From Acidobacteriaceae bacterium TAA 166 (GTDB taxonomy: Bacteria > Acidobacteriota > Terriglobia > Terriglobales > Acidobacteriaceae): a DNA stretch of 64,000 nucleotides. Below the pieces are notes generated by a model that did not search any database, was not told where the DNA came from, and saw only the letters and a list, made by a program, of their open reading frames with translations. The position numbers and the translations under genes were made by a program. This document shows positions 52,470-61,443 of the stretch, piece by piece (position 1 is the first letter of the stretch; each line of letters starts with the position of its first letter). The DNA lies in contig ATWD01000001.1 of the NCBI GenBank assembly GCA_000421065.1, forward strand, positions 1,542,001 to 1,606,000, read 5' to 3'.

Positions 52470-55427
52470 ATGTTTCCTGCCAGATTGCAATTTGCCTTGG
52501 GCTTCGCGGCGACATTAACAACGGTACTTTGCGCCGCTCAGGCGCCTCTGCCGCAGCCCATAATGCCCCAGGTGTTCTGCCAATCCGGTGGCAAAGACCC
52601 AAGCTGCAATGGCATTAGCGCAGGAATGCCTAAGATCTTCGACAACCGGAGTCTTACCCTGCAACTCGAAAGCCTGCAAAAGGTTTTGAAACAGCAGCAG
52701 ACTGCAAATCCAACGATTGACCTCAAGTCGGTTCTCTCTGCCCTGGCAAATACACAAGGGCTTTCTCAGTCAGAATTGTCGACGGTTTTGTCCATCCTTG
52801 CGAATCCTACTCCGGCAACGAAAGTCTCAACCGACGTAAAAGGGGGCAATGTTGACAGCAATGGCAAACCGCTTCCGGATACAACGGACACCCAAACCTC
52901 AAAGGATGTGGCGAGTGTTACGCCTGCAGTGCCTACCTTCGATAGTTTCGCGGCTCTTCCCGCCGGCTACTCTCCGACCTACGGCCCATCCGCTTCCGAT
53001 CTACTCAATGATCAGGTCAACCTCAGCTACCAGATCATCAACCTCCAGATGATTCTGGAGAGGGCGCTCTCCGATCGGCTATACGCTAATTGCGCTAGCC
53101 CAACGGAGAAAAACTGCACGCGGCTCCAAGCAGTTGTCGGTTTCAACCTCAGCATTGATCCATCCCGAGTCGCGAACGATGCGGTGGCTGTCGTTGAGAT
53201 CACCCTGACGAGGGAGGGGCAGATCGTTTCGACCACTCCCGACAACGGGGATCATGAGTTGTCACTTGTCGCCATGATGCCGCAAGAGAAGACATACAAC
53301 TCAGCTGCTCTCAATAGCAGCTCCCACGCGTATTCGGGCGCTGCGGTCGTGAACGCCTTTCAGCTCAGCGGAGGATATCGAAAACGAAACCAAACCTTCT
53401 ATGTGTACCGTGATACCGACACGCTGGCATACGAGCGAATGACCAAGGGCGGCGAGCTTGTCTTCGGGTGGATGTTCCGCCCCGTGCTGGGGCGTAGGTC
53501 GGTGTCACCGGGCTTCCGGCAACTCTTTGCCGTCATCTCGCTCCCGCAGAGGGATTGCGACCATGACGAAACTCACAAAGAGCCCAAGGGCGATTGCAGT
53601 ATCCAGCTCAAGCCGGTCATCCGGACTTACTGGAAAAAGTACGATAGGGCCACTCAGACTTCCTTCGAAGCCCATGATGCAAATCGAGCAAGGAACTTCT
53701 GGTATGGCTTGTCCGCAACATTGGCGAAGCCCCAGATTTTTGGCCGCGATTCCTACCTGAATGTTGCTACCTACAATGACCTCAAAGTGCGATCCAGCGC
53801 CTTTTACGAAGAAGCTCTTCGTCCACAGGTGCAAGAGGTGAGTTGGCACGCGACGGGTGAGAAGAGCGTCCTGGTATCGGTCACCGGTCGCAATTTCTTC
53901 ACCAGTACCCAGGTCAAGTTGGGCGATACGACCTATTCGGAGGATGCCAGCAATCTCGTAATCAAGTCGGATCAATCTTTCGACTTGTTGACCACGATCG
54001 ATCAGCTTACCGCCGGACCGGGTTCGATCCTGGGGCGCTATGGTCTATCTGTCCCGATCATTCAGGACTCGTCTCCCGTTATTGGGGGAGCCATCACCGA
54101 TGGCTTCCAGATTGAGGATCCAAAGATAGGCCCATCTATTGACGGTTACAGAACTCTCGATCTCTCTTTGGTGAAACGCGTTGGGCAAACAGATCAGTAC
54201 CGCGCAACCCTTAGTGAGACCTTGGAAGCTCAAAGGACGGCACGAGAGTTGGTGGAGACATACCAAGCCAAGGTGGACGCTTTGAACCAGAAGAAAAGTT
54301 TCTTGGGCTCTCTAAAACCAAGCTCGAAGGTTGCTCCTCAAGCCAAGCAGCTTCAGTCTGACGTCACGACGTTATCTGCGGAGCTTCCCATTGCGAAACA
54401 GGAGGCCTCGCAGGCGGAGCAAGCAGCGAATGATAAGCAGTCTGATTTCCAGAGGGCTTATGGATTGGATCGTTCCGCGCTCCCTCATGCCTCCTATCAA
54501 GGTTCGAATACACAAGCGGGTACCACCCTGCAGTCCCCGATTGTATCGGTTAACGGGAATGCCGTTAGAATGCCGTACGTTATAGCTGATATCCCTGCGC
54601 AGGGAGCCACTCCGGCCCACGTCGCTATTCATGCGAGCTTTCCGGACAGCGCCATCGACAGTGGGGCGGCCTGGGTTAAGGTGAGCTGGCCTTTCTACAA
54701 CCCCGACCGCTGGACATATGCCAAGCTGTATACCGATCCCGATGACCAGTTCAAAGTCGATCGTGTCAGCGCAAAAACGATACTCATTCGTAGGGAGGGC
54801 AGTTCTACACCTGCTCCGGGATTTGACTCCGTCAACGGAAAGTCCTGTTGGACATTCGTTGCTGGCGATACTGCGGCGAAACTCTTTACTGCAAACTGCC
54901 CTTATCAGGTTCCCAAGTTGCCGCCCCACGTCAAAGGAAAGCCTGCGCCGAAACCAGACCCCGGCCCGGTTATCCAAAATGCCCGCTATGTTGCATCAGT
55001 CACTGTCGGGGAAAAAGACACTCTTCCAAGTCATGCCGTCCTTCTGGATCCGGATCAGGGCGTCTATCACCTCACCATTCCGGAGTTCACTGACAAAAGG
55101 GCCGACACGGCTGCTAAACCGATTGCAATGAAACAGAATGATTCCGCATGGATCAAATTCGCCCTGCCCACAGGGAAAACTGCAAAGAGCGTGGAGGCAA
55201 ACGGTACTCAACTAGTGTGGAGAGAAATCAAAGCGGAGAAAAAAGCTTCAGGAAAGCAAGCTAAAACTCCACCTCAGACCATCGAAGTCGAAATCACGCG
55301 TGCGCTCACGGCTAAGGGTGGCTCGGTCGATGTATCTGTCCTAGACTCGACCGGGCAAAGCGTTTCAAGGCAAACGATCCAGATCGCGTGTAGTCAGTGC
55401 TCCGAGAAGAAGGGGGATCAACAGTGA
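52470..55427 (+). CDS. Large exported protein with TIG-like domain and coiled coil, function unknown
   Basis: 985 aa from ATG 52470, supported by GAAGGAGAGA just upstream and by an immediate signal peptide (MFPARLQFALGFAATLTTVLCAAQA). The protein has a low-complexity, Gln/Ser/Thr-rich N-terminal third and a helical stretch near LLNDQVNLSYQIINLQMILERAL. An IPT/TIG-like beta domain lies at about 450-545 (QVQEVSWHATGEKSVLVSVTG, FTSTQVKLGD), a coiled coil at about 577-665, a Pro/Lys linker near 820, and a beta-rich C-terminus with CSQCSEKK. It looks like a structural or surface protein. Its stop overlaps the next gene start as GTGA, so the small Cys-containing proteins downstream are cotranslated. 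Confidence 0.7.
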   Translation: MFPARLQFALGFAATLTTVLCAAQAPLPQPIMPQVFCQSGGKDPSCNGISAGMPKIFDNRSLTLQLESLQKVLKQQQTANPTIDLKSVLSALANTQGLSQSELSTVLSILANPTPATKVSTDVKGGNVDSNGKPLPDTTDTQTSKDVASVTPAVPTFDSFAALPAGYSPTYGPSASDLLNDQVNLSYQIINLQMILERALSDRLYANCASPTEKNCTRLQAVVGFNLSIDPSRVANDAVAVVEITLTREGQIVSTTPDNGDHELSLVAMMPQEKTYNSAALNSSSHAYSGAAVVNAFQLSGGYRKRNQTFYVYRDTDTLAYERMTKGGELVFGWMFRPVLGRRSVSPGFRQLFAVISLPQRDCDHDETHKEPKGDCSIQLKPVIRTYWKKYDRATQTSFEAHDANRARNFWYGLSATLAKPQIFGRDSYLNVATYNDLKVRSSAFYEEALRPQVQEVSWHATGEKSVLVSVTGRNFFTSTQVKLGDTTYSEDASNLVIKSDQSFDLLTTIDQLTAGPGSILGRYGLSVPIIQDSSPVIGGAITDGFQIEDPKIGPSIDGYRTLDLSLVKRVGQTDQYRATLSETLEAQRTARELVETYQAKVDALNQKKSFLGSLKPSSKVAPQAKQLQSDVTTLSAELPIAKQEASQAEQAANDKQSDFQRAYGLDRSALPHASYQGSNTQAGTTLQSPIVSVNGNAVRMPYVIADIPAQGATPAHVAIHASFPDSAIDSGAAWVKVSWPFYNPDRWTYAKLYTDPDDQFKVDRVSAKTILIRREGSSTPAPGFDSVNGKSCWTFVAGDTAAKLFTANCPYQVPKLPPHVKGKPAPKPDPGPVIQNARYVASVTVGEKDTLPSHAVLLDPDQGVYHLTIPEFTDKRADTAAKPIAMKQNDSAWIKFALPTGKTAKSVEANGTQLVWREIKAEKKASGKQAKTPPQTIEVEITRALTAKGGSVDVSVLDSTGQSVSRQTIQIACSQCSEKKGDQQ

Positions 55428-55702
55428 AGAAGACATTGAAGAAGAAAACGATCAAACCCAAGTCGACTCCAGCCACCTCACCCACGCTCACACCGGAGTT
55501 CGTCGCGGATCTTAAGCAAGTCTTCGAAAAGCACAGTTGGCCTGGACATCCTGTGGGCTTCGTCGCTCACGAGAGCACAGCAGGAGGGATTGCAACTCCG
55601 TGTGATCCAGGACCAGACACTTGTCCAGGTGGGGTGGCTCCATTGCAAGAGTGGGCCCGGTGTCCCGATGGGACACTCATCCTCAGGAACTATTGTCCAT
55701 GA
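55424..55702 (+). CDS. Small basic/Cys-containing protein (92 aa), unknown
   Basis: GTG start overlapping the previous stop (GTGA) with an AGAAGGGGGAT ribosome site. The N-terminus is strongly basic (MKKTLKKKTIKPK). A helix TPEFVADLKQVFEKHSW follows, then a Gly/Pro/Cys-rich tail with four Cys (CDPGPDTCPGG, ARCPDG, RNYC at the C-terminus). The leader-plus-Cys-tail layout superficially resembles a ribosomal peptide precursor, but no modifying enzyme is adjacent. It could equally be a partner of the large exported protein. Confidence 0.6.
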   Translation: MKKTLKKKTIKPKSTPATSPTLTPEFVADLKQVFEKHSWPGHPVGFVAHESTAGGIATPCDPGPDTCPGGVAPLQEWARCPDGTLILRNYCP

Positions 55703-55836
55703 ACGAATTTGAGTCTTACGCATCGTGCCCTGATCAAGGCTACGTGCGGACGCAGCACACAGTCACCTCGAGCAAGGGGAGTGGGTCGCCATTCTCGGGC
55801 ATTGTGGAGTGGACCAAGGCGTATCCTGCGGATTGA
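55699..55836 (+). CDS. Very small protein (45 aa), unknown
   Basis: It begins MNEFESYASCPDQGYVRTQH and ends AYPAD. The ATG overlaps the previous stop as ATGA, making this the third gene in a translationally coupled chain that starts at 52470. It has a single Cys and no membrane segment. The tight overlap is the main evidence that it is real. Confidence 0.5.
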   Translation: MNEFESYASCPDQGYVRTQHTVTSSKGSGSPFSGIVEWTKAYPAD

Positions 55837-55875
55837 ATCGGTAGTTCCCTCCGATATTTCAACCGACTCAACAGG

Positions 55876-56109
55876 TCAGCGGATCAGACCATACTCAATC
55901 GCGGCGGCCTCTGGAATCTCAAAGGGCACGGCCTCACCTCCAACGCCTGGGTAACCGTCCCAGAAAGTCTTGAAATATTCGGCATCGCGGCTCTTTTGTA
56001 CGCAATTGCGGATGGCATTCGTAGCGACTAGTCGCGTCTTTCCATCCTCAAGCAGAATCTCCGATTGGCCATGATTGATCTGTTTCGCGGACAAGCTGAT
56101 CATAGCCAC
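55876..56109 (-). CDS. Small hypothetical protein (77 aa)
   Basis: It reads leftward, convergent with the 52470-55836 operon and 39 bp from it. Its composition is protein-like (SEILLEDGKTRLVATNAIRN, DAEYFKTFWDGYPGVGGEAVPF) with no signal peptide or membrane segment. I do not recognise a family. MAMISLSAKQ offers two close Met starts. Confidence 0.45.
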   Translation of the reverse strand: MAMISLSAKQINHGQSEILLEDGKTRLVATNAIRNCVQKSRDAEYFKTFWDGYPGVGGEAVPFEIPEAAAIEYGLIR

Positions 56110-56461
56110 AGTGTACCGTCCACTTCTAACGGCGGTTTAGTTCAAGGTCCTTTGCTGCATCAGAGCTGGCGACGTGCTGCGAGTTTGAGCAAAGGACATG
56201 ACGTCCCGAGGAGCTCCCACATCACGCTCATGAGCCCTACAGATCCGTAAGTTGTAGAAATAGAATGAGATGAATTTCAGGTGAGATTGGAGCAGTGATT
56301 TTCACCCTCGTCACCCAAATGAAAGAGCCTGCTCAAAGCAGGCCCTTAATGTTTTTTTGGAGGGTGAAATCCCGGCGGCTGAGGCCAAAAGGCTTAGCGT
56401 TGGGGAGACACCCTCCGTCAAGAACTCGGGTCGAAACCCTAGACATACAATAGAACGAAAG
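56110..56461. other. Intergenic region before the HEPN-like gene
   Basis: The stretch holds a clear intrinsic terminator at 56325-56358 but no gene that this terminator would obviously end: the previous rightward gene stops at 55836. A short untranslated RNA ending at the terminator is conceivable; I see no known RNA family. Confidence 0.35.
56325..56358 (+). terminator. Intrinsic (Rho-independent) terminator
   Basis: GCCTGC (56327-56332), loop TCAAA, GCAGGC (56338-56343), then after eight bases a run of seven T (56352-56358). It faces rightward. It may end the 52470-55836 operon or a small RNA, and insulates the HEPN-like gene. Confidence 0.7.
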
Positions 56462-58066
56462 ATGCTGATCGTCAACCCTTTCGAATCCTTAGTTGCGGCA
56501 CGCCTGCAGGAGTTCTTTGACGTCCGAGCTCCATGGCATCGTCGGCTCTGGGCGACTGGCCTGATCCTTACCTTGCGGGAGGTTCTGGAGGCTAGCGAAA
56601 TGGTTGCGGCCAAAGTCCTCTTCCAAAACTCGGTTCGAACCCTGGCAGACACCGGAATCGTACTCGCCGGGACTGATCCCGGCGTGGTTTCCGGCGATCC
56701 TGGAGTCGGAACTCCGGCGTACAAGAGAAAGCTGCACAGGCTTCTTCAGAGCGATCTCTTAGCGGGTTCGATCGAATACCTTGAGCTGAGTCAGATCGCC
56801 ACGGACCTCGAATCGAGATACCTGCAGAACTGGAGCACCGCCATTGCCGAACACGCTGCAGGGACGAGAGCGTTGAAAGCAGAACGGACTGCCCGAGCGA
56901 TCGCCTCCCATCTCCTCGATATCGGCCTTTCCTCCGAGTTCTTGTACGGGTGGTTTCGCTACGCATTCAAGACGAATCCGACCCCTCAAACCCTTGCGGA
57001 GATTGTTACTGAAGCCCATATCTTGGCCCAACAAGCTCCCAAAGAATACGAAGTACTGATCCTCTTCAGAGAGTTTCCCGCAAACGCCGCAGGAATGCCG
57101 GAGGGTTGGATTGCAGCACCCGAGGTGATTTCTTTCCTCAACGAAGAGGGATATCCAACCGAGGGAATACGCCAGATGGGCGGGATCTGGATCAAGGTTA
57201 ATGCACGCGACCCTCGCAGTGCCGTCCAGGCCGTTGCAGAAATCCTTGACCGTTTTTCCTCGCGGGTACAACTCGCAACCAGCGGTCAACTGATGCCGTT
57301 GCCCGACGTTTACCTGAAGGGATCGCGAAAATCTTACCCATTGCACCAGAAGCGACGGAGAGTTGAAGTTGAGGCTCTCTTTCGCGAAAGCCAGCTATAT
57401 TCCATCGGGCAAGGAGTGAGCCGGGTCGACTCTGCCATCGAACTGCTCAGCCCTCTCGACTCCAGCTCACCTAGTACTGCGGTCGCTGGTGGATGGGCTG
57501 CAATTGAGGCTATTCTCACCGCCCCAGGGGATGAAGATCGCCTTCAGGCCGGATACAGGATGGCTAATCTGGTGACCGCCTCTTTTGCACGCGCCGAACT
57601 CACCGCGCTCTCTTACAGAATCCAGAGGTTAGGAGGGCCATTGGCTACAACTTTAGCTGCCTGCCCTACAAACCGTGACCGAGCCCTAGAGGTTCTGAGG
57701 CAGCTCCGTGCAGGAACTCCTCTCGCCTTAACAGATCCAGCCGATCTCGCTGCCGTGGAGCGGATGCGCGAATTGTTGGTCGAGCCCCAAAAGCGCCTGA
57801 ACGATATTAGTGTTCACCTATCAACGGTCTTTCGAGGGCTTTATCGTAATCGGAATATCGTTCTTCACGGAGGCAAAACCAACGCTGTTGGACTCCGCTC
57901 AAGTCTCCGCAACGCCGCACCATTAGTGGGGGCAGGAATGGATAGAATCGCCCACGCGTGGTTCGTTGAGGGATTGCAACCGGTTCAAATTGCGGCGCGC
58001 GCAAATGTACGATTGGCAACCGTTGGCGCGCCTGATGCAGCTGACATCGTTGATCTTCTGATGTAG
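56462..58066 (+). CDS. Large unknown protein with a HEPN/Apea-like C-terminal domain
   Basis: 534 aa from ATG 56462; the frame is open further upstream to a TTG at 56357 inside the terminator, so the ATG is preferred. It is mostly helical. The C-terminal ~60 residues carry LNDISVHLSTVFRGLYRNRNIVLHGG, with the R-x4-H arrangement (RNIVLH) that marks HEPN domains of the Apea type. Earlier helices (AGGWAAIEAILTAPGDEDRLQ) also resemble Apea-like proteins. HEPN domains are often RNases in phage defence, toxin-antitoxin or abortive infection systems, though some are only structural. It lies beside an integrated element, a common place for defence genes. Confidence 0.65.
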   Translation: MLIVNPFESLVAARLQEFFDVRAPWHRRLWATGLILTLREVLEASEMVAAKVLFQNSVRTLADTGIVLAGTDPGVVSGDPGVGTPAYKRKLHRLLQSDLLAGSIEYLELSQIATDLESRYLQNWSTAIAEHAAGTRALKAERTARAIASHLLDIGLSSEFLYGWFRYAFKTNPTPQTLAEIVTEAHILAQQAPKEYEVLILFREFPANAAGMPEGWIAAPEVISFLNEEGYPTEGIRQMGGIWIKVNARDPRSAVQAVAEILDRFSSRVQLATSGQLMPLPDVYLKGSRKSYPLHQKRRRVEVEALFRESQLYSIGQGVSRVDSAIELLSPLDSSSPSTAVAGGWAAIEAILTAPGDEDRLQAGYRMANLVTASFARAELTALSYRIQRLGGPLATTLAACPTNRDRALEVLRQLRAGTPLALTDPADLAAVERMRELLVEPQKRLNDISVHLSTVFRGLYRNRNIVLHGGKTNAVGLRSSLRNAAPLVGAGMDRIAHAWFVEGLQPVQIAARANVRLATVGAPDAADIVDLLM

Positions 58067-58131
58067 CTAAGAGTTGTCTCCCGACATCGGTCCACGCCGA
58101 GAACCACCCAGATCCCGCAGTGCGCGAGGTG

Positions 58132-58176
58132 GCAGAGCGGCTCCGTTGGCTCTGCGAAAAGGAAACAGCCCTTTTT
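58132..58176 (+). terminator. Probable terminator after the HEPN-like gene
   Basis: Two successive hairpins are seen: GCAGAGC/GCTCTGC (58132-58138 with 58149-58155) and AAAAGG/CCTTTT (58157-58162 with 58170-58175), the second ending in a T-run. Together they resemble a tandem intrinsic terminator 65-110 bp after the HEPN-like stop. Confidence 0.4.
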
Positions 58177-58600
58177 CTTGTGCTCAAACCACGAAATGCC
58201 TCGGGAAGGTAACAGTGCCGTCGCATTCTAGTCACAATGCCGATGCGGGCAACCGCGCGTTGACAGACGTCAGTTCTTGCCTTGAACGCCAGAGTTGCAC
58301 TTCCGATAACGATCACCGGAGATTTTCTTTCCGCATCCTAAACAACGAAACGCGTCGGGTCGCCGAAAAGCCTCTGGCGTGCGATTTTTGCTACAATTGT
58401 GTTGCGGAGCTTCCTCAACAGTTTCGTTTCGTGCGGTTCGCTTGAGGGGCAGGGTCTGGGCCGAATTTACTGTCCATATACTGTCCGAATTCCTCGGAAA
58501 TCGGTTATATCCGGTGGAAGAGAGCGAAACAGGCGAAAATATGGAAAGTCAGCTTGGCCAGAGGAATCAACGACTTAGGCTAAGTAGTTGAAAACGCATA
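58177..58600. other. Intergenic region before the tRNA-Val fragment
   Basis: No supported gene. Short rightward frames exist but have low-complexity, shadow-like translations. It is the last stretch left of the presumed integration site. Confidence 0.4.
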
Positions 58601-58640
58601 GGCGCGTAGCTCAGTTGGTTAGAGCGCTACCTTGACACGG
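58601..58640 (+). other. tRNA-Val(GAC) 5' fragment, probable attachment site of an integrative element
   Basis: The 40 nt match the 5' half of a bacterial tRNA-Val: acceptor strand GGCGCG, TA, D-arm GCTCAGTTGGTTAGAGC, anticodon stem-loop with GAC in CCTTGACACGG. Identity to a tRNA stops two bases into the 3' side of the anticodon stem, and the base before the fragment is A rather than the expected G. No T-arm or acceptor 3' strand follows, so it is not a working tRNA. It lies 119 bp before a tyrosine recombinase gene, the usual place for an att repeat. An intact tRNA-Val is expected at the other end of the element. Confidence 0.7.
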
Positions 58641-58759
58641 CCTTCCCAAGTTTTCAATCACTTCCCCACCTTACTGGATCACTTACTGGATGTTCCGACT
58701 CCAGATTTGATCGAATCTGCGTCTCGCGCTACTTGTCCTCCCCATGGAGGAAGTAAACA

Positions 58760-60043
58760 ATGGCTCGAGCGAGAACGTATGCAGATCGCGTCAACATCAT
58801 CAAAATGGTCAAGGTCGACGACAAGTGGCCCTTCGCACCGGTCGTCGAACGCAAAGGCAAGATAGTCCGGGACCACGTCCTGGTCAACGGCAAGGATGAA
58901 CACCACCCCGAGGGCCGGTACTACCTGGAGTGGTACGAGGGGGGAAAGAAGCGCCGGCAGCCCATCGCCATGTTCGAGGAAGCCGTTCCGGCGGCCAGAA
59001 CGAAATTCCTCGAGCTACAGGCACGAAAGGCCGGCATCCTCGTCGCCCTACCTGCCCAACCGGCGGCCGTCGCCGAAACGATCGGGGTTGAAATTCCCGC
59101 TCCGGACGAGGGGCGTCTGAAGGTCGCCGCTGCTGTCGACAGTTACATGGATTTTATTCAGAAGCAGCGGAGCCTCCGGACCTTCCGCACCTATCGCGTC
59201 GCGCTACGGAACTATTTCATCAACTGCTGTAAGCGAACCTATCTCGACGAGGTCACGCGGGAGGACCTTCTCAAGTTCTCCAACTTCCTCTTCGACCGGG
59301 GCCTTGAAGCGCGTTCCGTTAAGGACAAGCTGATTACAATCGCAACGTTTCTGAAGTGGCACGGCGGCAGGAAATTGCTTGAAAGAAACGACTGGCCCAG
59401 ATACACCGAGACCATTCGTCCGGTCTACGAAACGGAAGAGATTCAGGCCATGCTTCGGCATGCGACTCCCGTTGAAGCGATCCTGATCAAGTTCTTTCTC
59501 GCCTCCGGTTTCCGCAATCGCGAGGCAAGGTTCACGGTCTGGCACGACATCGACTTCCGCAACAGTTTGGCACGCGTCACCGCCAAGCCGCTCTGGAAGT
59601 TCAGTCCGAAGAACCATGAAGAACGTGCAATTCCTTTACCGGAATCGATGATGGAACTGCTGGTACAGCTCAAAGAAGAACGTAAAGCGGCGGCGGCGGA
59701 TCTGGTTTTTCCGAATACGTTGGGTAAGCCTGACACTCTCCACATCGAAATCATCAAGAAGGTGGCTTGGAGAGCCAAGCTTAATTGCGGCCAGTGCGTC
59801 TCCGAACGTGGTTTCAAGTGCGCCGAGGGTCCGTATTGCGAGCGCGTCTTCCTGCACAAGTTCCGCCATACTTTCGCCACTCAGCATCTGCGCGATGGGA
59901 TCGACATCGTGACCCTGAAGGACTGGCTGGGGCATCGCGACATTCAGTCCACCATGGTGTATCTGAAAGGAATCCGATCGAAGGATGCCTTGGCCAAGGT
60001 GAATGCAGGCGAGGTGGCTTCGCTCACTTCATTTGTCGCCTGA
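58760..60043 (+). CDS. Tyrosine recombinase / integrase of the element
   Basis: 427 aa. A SAM-like core-binding domain (about 125-210, VDSYMDFIQKQRSLRTFRTYRVAL) precedes the catalytic domain, with Arg in ASGFRNREA (about 249), HKFRHTFA (H and R, about 369-372), LGHRD (about 391) and the nucleophilic Tyr in MVYLK (about 400). A Cys cluster CGQC...CAEGPYC just before the HxxR box suggests an inserted zinc site. GGAGG precedes the ATG. The gene faces away from the tRNA-Val fragment, so the element most likely extends rightward. GC-rich codons look different from those of the NRPS genes, consistent with transfer. Confidence 0.9.
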   Translation: MARARTYADRVNIIKMVKVDDKWPFAPVVERKGKIVRDHVLVNGKDEHHPEGRYYLEWYEGGKKRRQPIAMFEEAVPAARTKFLELQARKAGILVALPAQPAAVAETIGVEIPAPDEGRLKVAAAVDSYMDFIQKQRSLRTFRTYRVALRNYFINCCKRTYLDEVTREDLLKFSNFLFDRGLEARSVKDKLITIATFLKWHGGRKLLERNDWPRYTETIRPVYETEEIQAMLRHATPVEAILIKFFLASGFRNREARFTVWHDIDFRNSLARVTAKPLWKFSPKNHEERAIPLPESMMELLVQLKEERKAAAADLVFPNTLGKPDTLHIEIIKKVAWRAKLNCGQCVSERGFKCAEGPYCERVFLHKFRHTFATQHLRDGIDIVTLKDWLGHRDIQSTMVYLKGIRSKDALAKVNAGEVASLTSFVA

Positions 60044-60223
60044 ACCCAATCTCATCCTTCAGCAACTGGAGAGCGTCGAGGAAGTTCCTTCGGCGCTCTT
60101 TTTTCTTAGCTGCACACAGTGCTTGAAGGATTTCTGGTCCAGCAATTTGACCGAGTTTCCAACTTGCACCATCATCAATCGACTTCCGGCAGCTGCGCAG
60201 CCGGGAAAGGAAAGGACTTGGTC

Positions 60224-60460
60224 ATGAAGCTAGTCGAACTGGTCGAGAGCAGGAACGAGCCGCTGTGCGTGCGGGATGTCGCACCCATTCTCGGAGTCTC
60301 TATTCAACAGGTTTACAAGATGGCAGCCAATGGTCAGATACCAGCCTTCAGGATTGCAAGCTCGATACGTTTTGACCCTAAGGATTTCGCGGAATGGCTT
60401 AAGGGACGATATCCGTTAGGGGGCGCTATACGCCTGACTCCGCCGACCCAACCTTCCTGA
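60224..60460 (+). CDS. Excisionase-like helix-turn-helix protein
   Basis: 78 aa from ATG 60224, with AAAGGAAAGGAC upstream. It contains the helix-turn-helix found in Xis/MerR-type small proteins: LCVRDVAPILGVSIQQVYKMAANGQIPAFRIASSIRFDPKDFAEWL. Its position directly after the integrase and its size fit a recombination directionality factor that bends DNA for excision; a small transcription factor of the element is the alternative. Confidence 0.8.
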   Translation: MKLVELVESRNEPLCVRDVAPILGVSIQQVYKMAANGQIPAFRIASSIRFDPKDFAEWLKGRYPLGGAIRLTPPTQPS

Positions 60461-60849
60461 GCAGGCTCTTCTCCGTCCGCTCCGCGATGGGACTGAATTG
60501 GGGGCGTGCGTAGGTCAGGACTTGGCTAATCATCTCCTCTATACCGGATCGTGTACCCGAGTGTTCGCAACCCGAGCGGAACCTGGAGCGCAGCACTCTG
60601 GCACAGGACTTTTCTTAAGGCACCTCATCCGCTCCTTTGTGCTGAGGTGATGGTATATCGCCTGTTTCCCGCCCGCACTGGTCTATAACGTACGCCGTTC
60701 TGCCAAATATGATCCATCGATCACTTCCGGAATTGGCCGTTGGGTATAGATGAGGGACAAAGTGAAAGAATTCGCAGCTACCTTCCTATAATGAGATAGA
60801 TGCAACGTGTTCGCCGTTCGGCGTGCAGGCTTGCGACGGGAGGTGAGCC
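60461..60849. other. Intergenic region within the element
   Basis: No gene supported. An inverted repeat CACCTCA (60621-60627) / TGAGGTG (60643-60649) with a 15-nt spacer could be an operator. A strong ribosome site closes the region at 60838-60846. Confidence 0.4.
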
Positions 60850-61443
60850 ATCGCGAAAGCGTACCCTTTGAATTGGCCGGCCGGGTGGCAGCGAACCTCT
60901 ATCCGGCGGCGTTCTCAATTCAGAAAATCTTACGATGCTGCACACCGGTCCCTCCTCTACGAGATCGGCAAGATGGGCGGAACAAAGATCGTTGTCTCCA
61001 CAAATCTTCCGTTATACCGAGACGGCTATCCGATGACGAGCGCTATGGAACCGAAGGACCCAGGCGTCGCTGTGTATTTCGTGCTCGACGGAAAACCCAT
61101 GGCCTTTGCCTGTGATCGTTTCCAGTACGTATACGAGAACATCGAAGCGATCGCCAAAACAATCCATGCGTTGCGGGGCATCCAGCGCTGGGGCGCTTCG
61201 GACATGATGGAACGCGCCTTTACCGGATTCAAGGCATTGGCAGACGGGCCATCAGAAGACTGGAGGATTGTGCTCGGATTCGATCTGTTTGAAATCGTGA
61301 CACGAAAAATGATCGAATCGCATTATCGCGAGTTGGTCAAACAGCATCATCCCGACAAGGGCGGCGATCGTGAGGACTTTGAACGGGTAATGCGAGCCCG
61401 TGAAGCAGCAATTGAAGAATTGACTTATGCCAGCGACAAATGA
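60850..61443 (+). CDS. J-domain protein of the element, apparently with an ATC start
   Basis: About 197 aa. The C-terminus is a J-domain-like end (MIESHYRELVKQHHPDKGGDREDFERVMRAREAAIEEL) with the HPDKGG signature. The middle (VVSTNLPLYRDGYPM, DPGVAVYFVLDGKPMAFACDRF) fits the phage/plasmid proteins that carry this domain. Coding clearly begins IAKAYPLNWPAGWQRT, but the codon 6 nt after a near-perfect Shine-Dalgarno (GGGAGGTGA, 60838-60846) is ATC (60850), with an in-frame TGA just upstream. The next usable start is TTG 60868, which has no ribosome site. Either ATC initiates, or an ATG has mutated and expression is low. A DnaJ-like partner role for Hsp70 is inferred. Confidence 0.75.
   Translation: MAKAYPLNWPAGWQRTSIRRRSQFRKSYDAAHRSLLYEIGKMGGTKIVVSTNLPLYRDGYPMTSAMEPKDPGVAVYFVLDGKPMAFACDRFQYVYENIEAIAKTIHALRGIQRWGASDMMERAFTGFKALADGPSEDWRIVLGFDLFEIVTRKMIESHYRELVKQHHPDKGGDREDFERVMRAREAAIEELTYASDK

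Noticed and set aside
58601-58677. Complete tRNA-Val gene
   Set aside because: Identity to tRNA stops two bases into the 3' anticodon stem; no variable region, T-arm or acceptor 3' strand follows.
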